In this document: one piece after another, positions 45,060 through 54,834 of the stretch
Numbering within the stretch: position 1 is the stretch's first letter
How the letters are laid out: every line of letters begins with the position of its first letter
Origin: Angiostrongylus vasorum
Lineage: Eukaryota; Nematoda; Chromadorea; Rhabditida; Metastrongylidae
Direction: 5' to 3'
Assembly: GCA_018806985.1 (NCBI GenBank)
Contig: JADANN010000305.1
Location: forward strand, 1 to 64,000
DNA: 64,000 nt
Made by a program: the position numbers and the translations under genes
The notes under the pieces: model-generated
What the model was told of the DNA's origin: nothing
Seen by the model: only the letters and a program-made list of their open reading frames with translations
The model's database searches: none

Positions 45060-45525
45060 CTACAACTGTGCAATCCACCCCTAGATTTAAATAAGGATAA
45101 GAGTATCCTCGCCACATTGACATGTAGAACAGAATGCCCCTATAAAAGTTAATACTGCTTGTGTTAATGGGCAGAGCAACAATGTGACTCAAGCATGTGT
45201 ATTAAGGGAGTTACAAGGAGCTGAAGACGGTGGCAGGATCTAAGCTAATGAAAGGACGGCTACTGGTATTGCTTATACTCTTTGTGGAGTAGGTGGAGTT
45301 CTGACCGATGTTTACTCAGAATTTTTCCAGTAGGCGCAATCTGAAAGAGCCGTGTCCGAAAGTACATCGAACAAAGACGGCAGATTCGTACCAAAAAAGC
45401 TAACTGGATTCCCTTATGATAGATAGGAGAATGTTCACCAGGTAAGGACAGAAATATACGGAAGAAAACATGTTCGAACAACTCCATGCAACTGCATTTC
45501 AAGCTTAATTGCGTGAAAAGCAATA
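45060..45525 (-). pseudogene. Collagen-gene copy B: promoter block and exon 1 remnant
   Basis: The conserved promoter motif CTCCACCTACTCCACAAAG with GTATAAG is at about 45265-45300 (minus). Downstream, TTCTACATGTCAATGTGG and GATACTCTTATCC align with the MFC... exon of copies A, C and D. The Gly-X-Y part is replaced by SINE1-like sequence (44950-45010) and unrelated DNA. A 176-codon open frame crossing these pieces is not credible as a gene. Confidence 0.55.
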
Positions 45526-45783
45526 TCCTGGACCGAACTCCTGTTAACTTCGGCGCTGTTCAATAGGTCAGCGTTTTATTGTTGAGCAGACACGAGACTG
45601 GCAATAACAAGATTTATCGAATTTGGCCGATGTTTCGGAGATTTTGTTTCTTTATAGCCTGGAACAGCCAAATCGACTCGCAAGGTGCTCGGTTAAACAA
45701 CTTCATTAGTCCAGAAGGTAAAACTTATTACATAAATTATTCCTTAGCATAGTTAACAGCCGTAAACAGCTTCTCTTAAACAC

Positions 45784-45812
45784 TCGTCGTTTTCGTCGTT
45801 TTCGTCGTTTTC
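45784..45812. repeat. Short tandem repeat (CGTCGTTTT, three units)
   Basis: Three 9-bp units directly at the outer edge of the PLE3 long inverted repeat. Could be slippage at the insertion edge. Confidence 0.85.
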
Positions 45813-45882
45813 CTCTCAGCAATCGCGAGGTTGTTAAACAGCATACGTCTAGTTCCATACAATACCACACATACAACACAAT

Positions 45883-45925
45883 CGCAGTTGACGTTTCGGC
45901 AGAATCGCCTTTTTCAGAGCCAAGA
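45883..45925 (-). ncRNA. Hammerhead-like motif, left terminal repeat of PLE3
   Basis: Minus strand: GGCT, CTGAAAA (core G changed), A, GGCGATTCTGCC (stem II with mismatch), GAAAC, GTC, AACT. Antisense to the PLE3 ORF because this terminal repeat is inverted. Confidence 0.5.
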
Positions 45926-46141
45926 AGGGTACACTAATACGCAACTTACTAGGTCAAACACTTCAATAGCACAAACAGAAAAAATGAAAATCTGCTACAA
46001 GATCTACGGCTTCTCGAAAAACTCACCGCTTTTTTCACCTGTCCTCCACCGAGGAAGAACAGCCGCTCAGAGTCGCATGTGGTTGACGACTGCATCTCCC
46101 AGCCTTGCAGCGAAAGTTTGAGAATCTGTTGAATAATTCAC

Positions 46142-46609
46142 GTGTCTCGGCTTCAAGAAACCGTAATCAATCGTTCGATGCTAGCAGTCAAAACACAGTT
46201 GATAATGCACCAAAGAAGTCTAGAGTCACCGTACTTGGGGGGCATGACGTTCTCTTTTCTGACTGGGAGTGCGCGCTCGGTATTAAAATTGGGCCCAAGC
46301 TTTTCACCAACACAGCCCATTTCTAAAACAAACGTGCGTAGGATAGCATGCAACCTGTATGAGCTTCAACATCGACTCCGCTATCAGGCTAAACAAAGGA
46401 CATCAAGTAGAGATGAAAATCAAGGGGTGACGACACTACCACCTGCCCCGTTCGTTAAAACGTTTTTTAGACAGCAGGACCCTAACGACGGAATTGGCTT
46501 AAAATTCGGAATGTTTTCGGACGGCGTTCTCAAGGCCTTTAATCATTATCGCGATAGGTTTATCTGTAACCTTACAGCCGCGCAAAAAATGTGGCTTGCG
46601 AGGAATTAG
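46142..46609 (+). pseudogene. PLE3 N-terminal region
   Basis: 155-codon frame including RRIACNLYELQHRLRYQAKQ, TLPPAPFVKTFFRQQDPNDG and GVLKAFNHYRDRFICNLTAA. It is homologous to the degraded minus-strand segment 39500-39160 of PLE2. It leads into the RT in another frame at 46596 (GELVVIPRQLDVKI-like block). Confidence 0.78.
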
Positions 46610-46897
46610 AGAATTAATAAACTCGAAAACAATAAGATTGTCTGTTAAGGATAAGAAAGGAGAGTTCGTAGTTATTCCTCGCCAGCTAGATGTTAAGATA
46701 ACTGAGGAGCATCTAACTGATGTTAACCTTAACCGCCCATTATCTGAAAGGGAATACAAAAAATCAATACCGAAAACCAAACAATTAGTGGGTCAAAGTG
46801 GTAAAGGCGGCAGGCTTAAAATTACCTGTTATCTCGCACTTTAAAATCAATAGACCAACATGCCCCCGTCTTACACCTACTTATTAAAACACATAAG

Positions 46898-47485
46898 TTG
46901 GTATCACCTGATGATGTTGCGTCAACCAATCCATCATCATTCAAGGTTAGACTCATCATCAGCTGTGTAGACGGGCCAACGGATAGAATAACCTGGTTTT
47001 TAAGCCTAATACTTACCCAGTTGCTTAACCATATTCCAGCTCACCTCACAAACACCCAAATGTTCCTAGAACGTCTACGTAACGTGTGTCCTAATAACGC
47101 GTACGTTATGGGGTCGTTCGACATTACCGCGTTGTACACCAACGTATCGAATGACTCCACAATGCAAGCCATCTTCGAACTTCTTATTGAACATGAAGGA
47201 AGAATAAATATGCATGGCTTGTCCATCGAGCAGCTTGTGACTCTCTTAAAGGAGTGCCTAAAGTGCTCGATTTTCATGTGGTCTGGGAAATATTTCGCTC
47301 AAATAAGGGCGTTGGCAATGGACCAGCGATTGGCACCGCGCCTTACCATTGCGTTTATGTCTAAAGTAGAAGCCCCCATTCTCGGTCTCTGGCCGCTACT
47401 CTACTGCAGGTACATAGATGATTGTTTTGTTTTCTTCTCTACTCAGGAGGAGATGGACAAATGCTTCGAATTATTGAACGAGTAG
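46898..47485 (+). pseudogene. PLE3 reverse transcriptase, fingers and palm
   Basis: 195-codon frame: SFKVRLIISCVDGPTDRITW (fingers), AYVMGSFDITALYTNVSNDS (motif A with catalytic Asp), FAQIRALAMDQRLAPRLTIA (altered motif B, normally GxxMGxxLAP), LWPLLYCRYIDDCFVFFSTQ (catalytic YIDD). It ends at a stop right after the YIDD block. Downstream sequence (KENWLPFLNVQI, HFLSSHPSHIKR) continues the homology past the stop, so the stop is a mutation. Confidence 0.9.
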
Positions 47486-47489
47486 TCTG

Positions 47490-48265
47490 AGTACATTAAG
47501 TTCACCAGGGAGGAACCGAAAGAAAACTGGCTTCCGTTTCTAAACGTTCAAATTAACTTATCAACTAGCGGTTACATGATAAAGTGGTGCCGAAAACCAA
47601 GTAATAAAAACACCCTGGTTCATTTCCTTTCCTCCCACCCTTCACACATAAAGAGGGTGCTTGTAAGAAACATGTCTCGAACAGCCACTTCTGTGTGAAC
47701 AACCAGGAAACCAAAGGAAGAATCGGGCGACTTGGCTCGGCAAATAGCCATCTCCAATGGCTACGAAATAGTTACCGCACAAGATAAGTTTAGAAGAAGA
47801 GCGACGCGCCGAAACGAAACATTTGGCCAAAAGAAAGTCCCGTTTATGTTGCCCTTTATTAGCGATGAAGTAAGCATGGCTATAAAACGATGTTTAAAAA
47901 GGGCAGGTCTAGAGGAATCGGTAGCGATAGTTGAAATACCACCGGCTGCTCTTCGTCGTCAGTTAGTTCGTAACCGCGTACATGACCGTCTATATGTAAC
48001 AAAAAATTGCGTAATCTGCCCTTATGACAGGGGACGGTTACTGCATGAGCACAGGTACGATATGCCTGATCTCTTGTGGTAATTGAGGAGACAAATATAT
48101 TGCCGAAACGAGTAGACCTTTATGTATCCACATAAAAGAACACCTAGATGGCACTAGATGGCAAATAAAAAAGCAGGACAAGGCACGCCACTAGGGACGC
48201 ATAGGATACAAAAGGATAGCGGAGACGATTTTGATATAAAAGTCGCTATCCTCGCACGGGATCCT
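47490..48265 (+). pseudogene. PLE3 RT C-terminus and GIY-YIG remnant
   Basis: ARQIAISNGYEIVTAQDKFR, FISDEVSMAIKRCLKRAG, NCVICPYDRGRLLHEHRYDM (Cys-rich lead-in), then frameshifted GIY-YIG remains ending in PLGTHRIQKDSGDDFDIKVA. The GIY and YIG tyrosines are no longer in one frame. Confidence 0.82.
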
Positions 48266-48577
48266 AAAACACCAATGCGCAAACTTTTTGAGGTTTTTTA
48301 GATGAATACCAACAATCCTACAATTAATAGCAGGGAGGAATGCATCGAGACCATGCGTGATCTCGCCCCGTATCTTCGCATCGATCGTTGATGTGTGGAG
48401 GTGCAGTCGAACCATATGTGACTCTGAGTGGTTGTTCTTCCTCGGTGGAGGACACGTAAAAAAAAGCGGTGACTTTTTCGAAAAGCCGTAGATCTTGTAA
48501 TTATCGTGCAGATTTTCATCTTTCTGTTTCTGCTGTTGAAGTGCTTGACCTAGTAAGTTGCGTATTAGTGTACCCTT

Positions 48578-48620
48578 GCAGGCTCTGAAGAAGGCGATTT
48601 TGCCGAAACGTTATCTACGA
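48578..48620 (+). ncRNA. Hammerhead-like motif, right terminal repeat of PLE3
   Basis: GGCT, CTGAAGA (core intact), A, GGCGATTTTGCC (stem II with one G-U), GAAAC, GTT, ATCT. The cleavage triplet would be GTT, still of the UH type, but stem I pairing is lost on the 3' side. Confidence 0.55.
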
Positions 48621-48755
48621 TTGTGTTGTATGTGTGGTATTGTATGGAACTAGACGTATGCTGTTTAACAACCCTCGCGATTGCTGAGAGAGAAAACGAG
48701 GAGTTCATAATCCAATGCCGAGGTTAATAGAAAGTTGATCCTGGGTACTCACCAG

Positions 48756-48812
48756 TTTTATTTGCTGCCTACTATGCTTTTATAGAAGAAGTATAGTAGG
48801 CAGCAAATAAAA
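48756..48812. repeat. Perfect 20-bp-stem hairpin
   Basis: TTTTATTTGCTGCCTACTAT (48756-48775) and its exact complement (48793-48812) with a 17-nt loop. The stem sequence is the SINE2 tail, so this is a head-to-head tail junction. The precision of the stem stands out in a decayed neighbourhood. Confidence 0.92.
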
Positions 48813-48829
48813 GGTTAGCATTGTGATTT

Positions 48830-49075
48830 CGACTACAGCCTCAGCTTAAGTGGCTCCAGTGCCGATTTGTGCTCCCCAGATCAATCTCGTTGATGGGTGA
48901 TTGCTGATGGCACTGATCTATAGGAAACTAGCTGAGAGGCAGGCGAAACGAAGGATCGGCATGGTGTGGTGGTGAACGCGTGAGCATCTGGAAAGGGTAA
49001 TATCGAGTTCGTTCCCCACCGCAGACACTTGCTTCCCGGAGTTTTGCAAATATCTCAGCCTCACTGCGTATGTAT
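48830..49075 (+). repeat. SINE2 copy
   Basis: TGTGATTTCGACTACAGCC, CAGATCAATCTCGTTGATGG, GCATGGTGTGGTGGTGAACG, GAGTTCGTTCCCCACC (B-box-like), CTTGCTTCCCGGAGTTTTG. One of the most complete copies, starting at the upstream segment. Confidence 0.77.
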
Positions 49076-49454
49076 CACACATGATAGCCTACCGTGCAAA
49101 ATTGAAATAGGAAGTAAGTAAAAAAGTTAACATTATCATGGTGTTATGCATGTGAAGATGTGTCATTTTCACCTCATCTTATTTCTGACCACACCGCTAC
49201 ACGTTGTCAATCATACAATGCCCTTATGATTGTACCAGTTTAATGTCTATACAAAGCTTTGAATAAAATCGTTAGAGATTCACTTTGCAAATGACACCAG
49301 AAATGAACGTGGCAAACTGTTCGGAGGGCAGCTCTTTACATCTGCCGATTTTACGTCTCTCTGAAACTTCGTAACATTCCTTGTAGTGTTCGACCAGAAC
49401 AGACCATTAAGGATTGTAAATCGAAAGTGCCGTGCTGTTTGTATTTCTGTGGTT
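49076..49454. other. No gene recognised
   Basis: AT-rich; no domain or repeat family identified. Confidence 0.4.
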
Positions 49455-50885
49455 ACAGAACCAACTGGGTAGCCCGGTACGCGACATAGAGTAATACATG
49501 CAGCTCTTTCTGGTTACTCAGTGATTGTTATTGATATTGGCGGCAAAAGCGGTTCTTCGCACAAAAGCAAATCGCAAATGATTCCGTGTTTCTTGGACTA
49601 CGTTGTCCACAATTTTTTCCTTTAGTAGACTTATACTGATGCCGAATGCTATGGAATGGTATCGGGTGGAAGAAAAACGAGCCAAAATTCGTTGACGACG
49701 TAGCAGAAGAAGTTTGTAGAGTACAGGCCTGAATGAGAGCCGTCCTTCACTCAAACCAGGTAATTGTTTGATAACGAAGTTTGCGAAAAACGAGAATGAA
49801 TGACGCTGGACGGAAGGGAAAGAACCTACATAGTGGGTTCGTCAGACAAGGATTTCCTACCAATGAATTGGGGGGCCGCTATAAATCTCTATCATCCTAA
49901 CGTTTCAGCGGTAGCACTTCACTAGGGAACATGATGATTAGAGGCGAGTCTACACAGCAGTTGCGTCTTTTTGCCAGATATTGACCACCCATACTGAGGA
50001 CCAATAGAAGTCCGATGCGAAAGTCTAGGGATTCCAGCAAATGCCCTTATTTCTTGAATTATTCTAGTGTTTTCTTGACAATGCCCTGCATAGTCGTGTT
50101 ACGGATTTTGCTAGAGATTGGTCACCCATGCAGAGGACCATTAAAAGTAGGAATCGAAAGTCTGGGTCCGCCTGCAGGTGCGAGTATTTCTTCAGTTAGA
50201 ATTTCTATATTTTCTCGAACAAAACATTGGATGGTCATGTTACGGATGGTCAACGGGGACTAATTTTTTTGATGTGAAATTATTTCAGTGCAGCTGTGGA
50301 AGAACACACAGTTTGAGAGTAGCTTCAGTATGCTTCAGTATCCCTAATGCAATTTCTTATAGAATGAAATAACACATGAAAATACAAGAAAAAAACAGCA
50401 ACCAGGTTTATTGGTAGTAATTGGAATAAAAAAGTCTTCATCAGACAGCCGCTTCAATACGTGGCTTTTAAAAATGACACTTGAATTGTTTTCGATGTCT
50501 CCCAGCACAAAATCCACCACCTAAATATCCGACACCGTAAACAAAATGCTCGATAATAAAGCGTTTTTGCAACTTGATCTCAAGGTACATTGGATGTGAA
50601 TGCAATGGGATATCCTACTCAAAAAGAGTGGCTTTAAGCTAATGATGATTGCAAAAAAATGTTCGAGCAAAATTCTGCAGTAGTATGATTTACACACTAT
50701 TCAAGTCGTTCTTAGTCTGCTAATTTATACCACGCGTTGGTATTGGAGACCGCCAAAATTTTACTAGTAGTTCCCCTATTTAAGTTACTCATAATGGTCG
50801 TCAATAATTGGACATCGTTTCCTCCTTATCTTTACCTTTAATTTGCAGTCTATAACTGTTACCTTCGTTTCCCTTCGGATTCGGG
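49455..50885 (+). repeat. R4 dispersed repeat, copy a (about 1.43 kb)
   Basis: Starts ACAGAACCAACTGGGTAGCC and ends CCCTTCGGATTCGG; the same edges bound 54835-56266. No terminal inverted repeat and no recognised protein. It contains a tandem duplication of a block of about 130 bp (49984-50106 and 50117-50243; GACCACCCATACTGAGGACC against GTCACCCATGCAGAGGACC). 50113-50467 is identical to 55496-55850, while the flanks differ at scattered bases. Confidence 0.9.
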
Positions 50886-50889
50886 CTCC

Positions 50890-51005
50890 GACTTGCGTCA
50901 ACGATCAAAAATGAAAGATACCGCTCCGTACGTCAAACAGTCGAAGGTAAGGTGGGCCGGGCGCATAATGCGTGTGAACGCCAAGCGATTGACAAGAGCA
51001 CCCGA
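50890..51005 (+). pseudogene. RTE C-terminal fragment (RTE-D)
   Basis: GCGTCAACGATCAAAAATG, AAACAGTCGAAGGTAAGGTG and GGCGCATAATGCGTGTGAA match 13225-13340 of RTE-A. It adjoins the R4 edge directly. Confidence 0.82.
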
Positions 51006-51287
51006 CATCTCCAATGGATGACGGCTGTAAGCCAATGCAACCTATGAAGAGAGTGCTGGTCATTGTACAACACATGAGGCCAAATCTTCTAAGCAAACAA
51101 ATTGGGTTGAGGGAATGACGTTTTCATCCATGAACTCATTGAACTACTTGCTGGTCAACAAGAGCTTGGAGTGTTCTTCAGATCTATCTGGCATCTCCTC
51201 TCCGTATTCCACGATTTTCACATTCTAGCGCAGCGATGGTTGGAAAGTTCCATGCTTGACTACCTAACTTAGTAATATGAACGACAG

Positions 51288-51372
51288 TGTAAAAGATAAT
51301 GCTCTCGGAGTTGATCATTCACTGAGGGATGCGCCATGCCTTCGACTTCATTAAGCATGGTCAGAGGTGATT
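51288..51372 (-). repeat. SINE1 3' end fragment
   Basis: Minus orientation: GGATGCGCCATGCCTTCGAC and AATGCTCTCGGAGTTGATC in plus reading correspond to the SINE1 3' part. The head is missing (5' truncation). Confidence 0.75.
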
Positions 51373-52377
51373 GGGTTCCCAACGCCAATGTGTGAGATAA
51401 ATTAGCGGATTAATGACTGATTAATGAATATTGCACAAATCACACAACTGCAGAATTTTCGTAATACACATTTTGTAATCATCAGTGGCTTATCGCGTTT
51501 CGTTCAAAGTGGGTGTTCCACAATATTCAAATGCAACCTATCTTAACGATTCCATTGCCGATGCTTCTATACTATTTTTTGAGTTCAACATGTTTATCCG
51601 GAAACATGTTTGTGATAAGAGTTGTGCTATGACTGTTTCTGCTGAGTTTCTAGTTTCTACTTTCTCTACAAAGCCGGCTTAAAAAAAGGATTTAATCGCA
51701 CCAAAACCGTGATGATACTCATCTGCTGAATGACTCTGCCGTGCAACAACAGATAATAATACGGCTTACTCTTGCCTTCTTGAGCAACTCGATGAATCTT
51801 GGGAGAATTGAGAGTAATGATGGCTATGATCTTATACTTTATCGATTGTCTAACATTTCAAAGGTTTTGAGCCGCAAAAAGGAGTATAGTGTTGAAAGGT
51901 TGTAGTTGATGAGAAAAATCAACAATTACTGAAGTTTTTCAATTGTACTAGTGCTTGTTCAAAGATGCAATGCCCTGGCTCTAAGGATACTTCGTTAAAA
52001 AAAGTTTTTCATGACAACAGTCGCATTCCACTAACCACGATCAATGAGAGAAATTGTAGTGAGGTGGAATTGTTGAGAGGCCTTATCTGACACTTCTTCG
52101 AAATCAAGAATGCGGTCCAGTAGTTGAACAGAGCTTTGCGAGAAGTTTTTTTGGACTTCATCCAATGAATTCAATCCCATCCTGCCTGTATTTTCACAGG
52201 TTTCAAATTTATTTCTGCAGCTCACTCAAGATTTATATTTCAGATCTTCTACGATTTTATTGTGAGTGAATCAAATTATCAAGAAACATCACTGAAGGGA
52301 GAATGACATCAACGAGAGTAGAAAGGAACGAATGACGGCAACATTCCAAAGAGAGAAGAAATTTGCAAAAGGCAGGC
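51373..52377. other. No gene recognised
   Basis: Short frames (for example 51485-51682 plus and 52031-52225 minus) without domains. AT-rich, unassigned. Confidence 0.38.
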
Positions 52378-53240
52378 ATTGAAGCGGCTGTCTGATGAAG
52401 ACTTTTTTTGGTTAGAATTGCTGAAAAGCAATAAACCTTCTTGCTGTTCTTTTTTGTATTTGCATGGGATATTCTATTCTACGAGAAACAGTATTACGAA
52501 TACTGAGGCTTCTGTCAAATTATATGTTCTTTCAGAGCTGCACTGTAATAATTTTTGTCCTCGTTGACCATCTGTAATACGACTGAATGCAATACAATGA
52601 ATTGTCAAGAAAACATTAGAATAATTCAAGAAATAAGGGCACTTGCCGGAATACCTAGACTTTCGCATCGGACTTTTATTGCTTCTCAGCATGGGTGATC
52701 AATGTCTAGCAGAAAGACGCAACTGCTGTGTAGACTCGCCTCTAATCATCATGTTCCCTAGTGAAGTGCTACCGCTGAAACGTTAGGATGATAGAGATTT
52801 ATAGCGGCCCCCCAATCCATTGGCAGGAAATCCTTGTCTGACGAACCCACTATGTAGGTTCTTTCCCTTCCGTCCAGCGCCATTCAGTCTCATTTTACGC
52901 AAACCTCGTTTTCTAACAATTATCTGGTTTGAGTGAAGGAAGGCGCTAATTCAGGACTATATTCTAGAAACTTCTGCTGCTACGTCATCAAAACGAATTT
53001 TGGCTCGTTTTTTCTTGCATCCTATATCATCCCATAGCACTCAGCATCAATATAAGTCGATTACAGGAAAAAAGTGTGGACAAAGCAGTCCAAGAAACAT
53101 GGAATCAGTTGTGCTTTGCTTTTGTGCAAAGAACCGCTTTTTGCCGCTAATATCAATAATAATCACTGAGTAATCAGAAAGAACGGTATAGAAGTCTATT
53201 GCTCTATATTGCGTGCCGAGCTACCCAGCTGGTTTTGTCA
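52378..53240 (-). repeat. R4 dispersed repeat, copy c (inverted, truncated)
   Basis: Reverse complement of the first part of R4: the R4 start lies at 53240 (GCTACCCAGCTGGTTTTGTC) and homology runs to about 52378 (GCGGCTGTCTGATGAAGAC). It has a single copy of the block that is duplicated in copies a and b. Confidence 0.85.
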
Positions 53241-53920
53241 CCACAGGAATACGAGGAGCACCGTATTTTCGATACACAGGCCTTCATGGACTTTCGCAGG
53301 TTAAAAGAAAACTAACAAAGGTTCAGAGAGATGTAGAATCGGTAGGTGTGAAAGCTCGTCTTCAATTTACCACGTGCATTTTTCTGAAGGCTGCAGTAGA
53401 GTAAAAGCAAACGTTGATTACAATTATGAAGGTATCGTAGACTGACAACGCGCAGCGGTGTGCTTTATCAAAAATTTGGTGACTTGATAATGATGCTTCT
53501 TTACATGAAAAAATATCATGGTATTTATTACGGTCAACAACATTGACTACAATTGTAGTACCACATATGTTCTGCCTAAGCAAAGATTTCGATCATTGCA
53601 ACGTTGTTCTCCAGTGGCCATTATGGAATGACGGCTATTGTCCGACGCATAAGTGATGACTCCATGTCTGCGCTCCTCTTTCCGTTACTGAAATTCGTCA
53701 TAGTCCAACAATTTTCTCCATGCGGACAACGGCTATAATGTACTACAGGTATATCGCAACAACTGCAATGCCACCCTAACATATTCTGCCACCAGGCACT
53801 AGAAAGATGTGCCGCGCCAAACTATAATGCTTGCAAGGTTTAAAAGTTTTATTCATTATCCATTCTTTTTTTTGTAGTCTGGCGTTATGCGGACCACATC
53901 CACAAGGAAGCTTCGACATG
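53241..53920. other. No gene confidently recognised
   Basis: A minus frame at 53362-53583 (73 codons) has no recognisable domain. Low information. Confidence 0.35.
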
Positions 53921-53924
53921 GACA

Positions 53925-54135
53925 CAACTCGAGAAGTCAAATGCCCTTCGAGCGCGAGATTATGCTTACCAGAGGCTGACGCGCTATCCACCACTCCCTA
54001 CCGAGGCCTTTGCTCTGCGTTTCTCTCAGCCAGTTTTCTCCTCTGTCACTGCTATCAGCAATCGCTCGTTAACGTGAATGATCTGCAGAGCACAAATCGG
54101 CATTGAACTCCGTTAAGCTGAAGCTCTAGTCGAAA
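53925..54135 (-). repeat. SINE2-related copy with tRNA-like core
   Basis: Minus strand: upstream SINE2 segment (54135-54000), then GTGGTGGATAGCGCGTCAGC, CTCTGGTAAGCATAA and CGCGCTCGAAGGGC. The spacing resembles a tRNA with an A box (TGGATAGCGCG), anticodon arm and degenerate B box. The downstream tail is unlike other SINE2 copies, so this may be an older or hybrid subfamily. Confidence 0.6.
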
Positions 54136-54324
54136 TCAAAAGCTATGTGGATGCACAAGATTAATTTTATTCGGCAAGTAATTTGGCTCATCATATCAAT
54201 CACTCAAAAACACATTAAAAAATCGTTTTCAGTCCTGCCAACAAAACTGGCTTTTTGCTCATCGTAACTAAGCTTAACCTACCGAACTCAGCTTAGTTAA
54301 TGTCAGAAGTGAAACTATGCCCGA

Positions 54325-54709
54325 TGTGTCGCTTTCTTGTTCAGCAATCACAGCGTTGTTATACAGCATACGTTTACTTCCATGCAAAGCCCATGCAATA
54401 CAACAGTAGCTGACGTTTGGCAGTATCGCCTTGTTCGGAGCCCTGGAAAGGTATCCTGATAGGCAATTTACTACGCTAAAAGCTTCAATAACACATACAG
54501 AGTGACAAAAGTGTATGTGGCAATCACAGGATCGATAGCTTCCCGAAAAACCCACCATTTTTTTACGCGTCGTCCAAAGAGGAAGAAAAGAATAGCTGAT
54601 CAGAGTCGCATATGGTTGATGAATGCATCACCCCACATCCAATATCGATGCGAAGATACGAGGCGATATCGCGGTTGATCTTTGGGCATTTCTCGCTGCT
54701 ACTCATTCT
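54325..54709 (-). mobile_element. Solo PLE terminal repeat
   Basis: Aligns with PLE3 terminal repeats: CAGCATACGTTTACTTCC, a decayed hammerhead (54409-54446), ACGCTAAAAGCTTCAATAAC, CAGAGTCGCATATGG, TCGATGCGAAGATACGAGGC. It abuts an RTE fragment at 54710. Confidence 0.75.
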
Positions 54710-54833
54710 AGCACCAGGTCCGGGCAGGATAAGATCAGAACACTTGAAGAACCTTCCGCTTTTCCTTGTAAGCCCAATGGCTCCGCTCTTCACACGTTAC
54801 CTGTGTGAATGCAAGGTGCCTACTCAGTGGAGT
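54710..54833 (+). pseudogene. RTE reverse transcriptase finger fragment (RTE-E)
   Basis: CCGGGCAGGATAAGATCAG, CTTGAAGAACCTTCCGC, CTCTTCACACGTTACCTGTG and TACTCAGTGGA match 12070-12180 of RTE-A. Sandwiched without gap between a PLE repeat and R4 copy b. Confidence 0.8.
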
Positions 54834-54834
54834 G

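Larger units (their letters stand above)
45528..48745 (+). mobile_element. Penelope-like element with terminal inverted repeats (PLE3)
   Basis: About 3.2 kb, the most complete PLE. The outer ends pair (GTTAACTTCGG at 45543 against CCGAGGTTAAT at 48719), and 45797-46110 is the inverted copy of 48375-48707. Between them, the plus strand encodes an N-terminal region, RT with intact motif A and YIDD, and GIY-YIG remnants to about 48265. Hammerhead-like motifs lie in both terminal repeats (45883-45925 minus; 48578-48620 plus), with a third at 45624-45664. Frameshifts and a stop after the YIDD block make it inactive. Confidence 0.9.

Noticed and set aside
44662..45192. A 176-codon minus-strand open frame
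   Set aside because: It crosses a collagen exon remnant, a SINE1-like segment and an unassigned repeat block, and no single domain spans it. Best explained as a chance frame over repeats.
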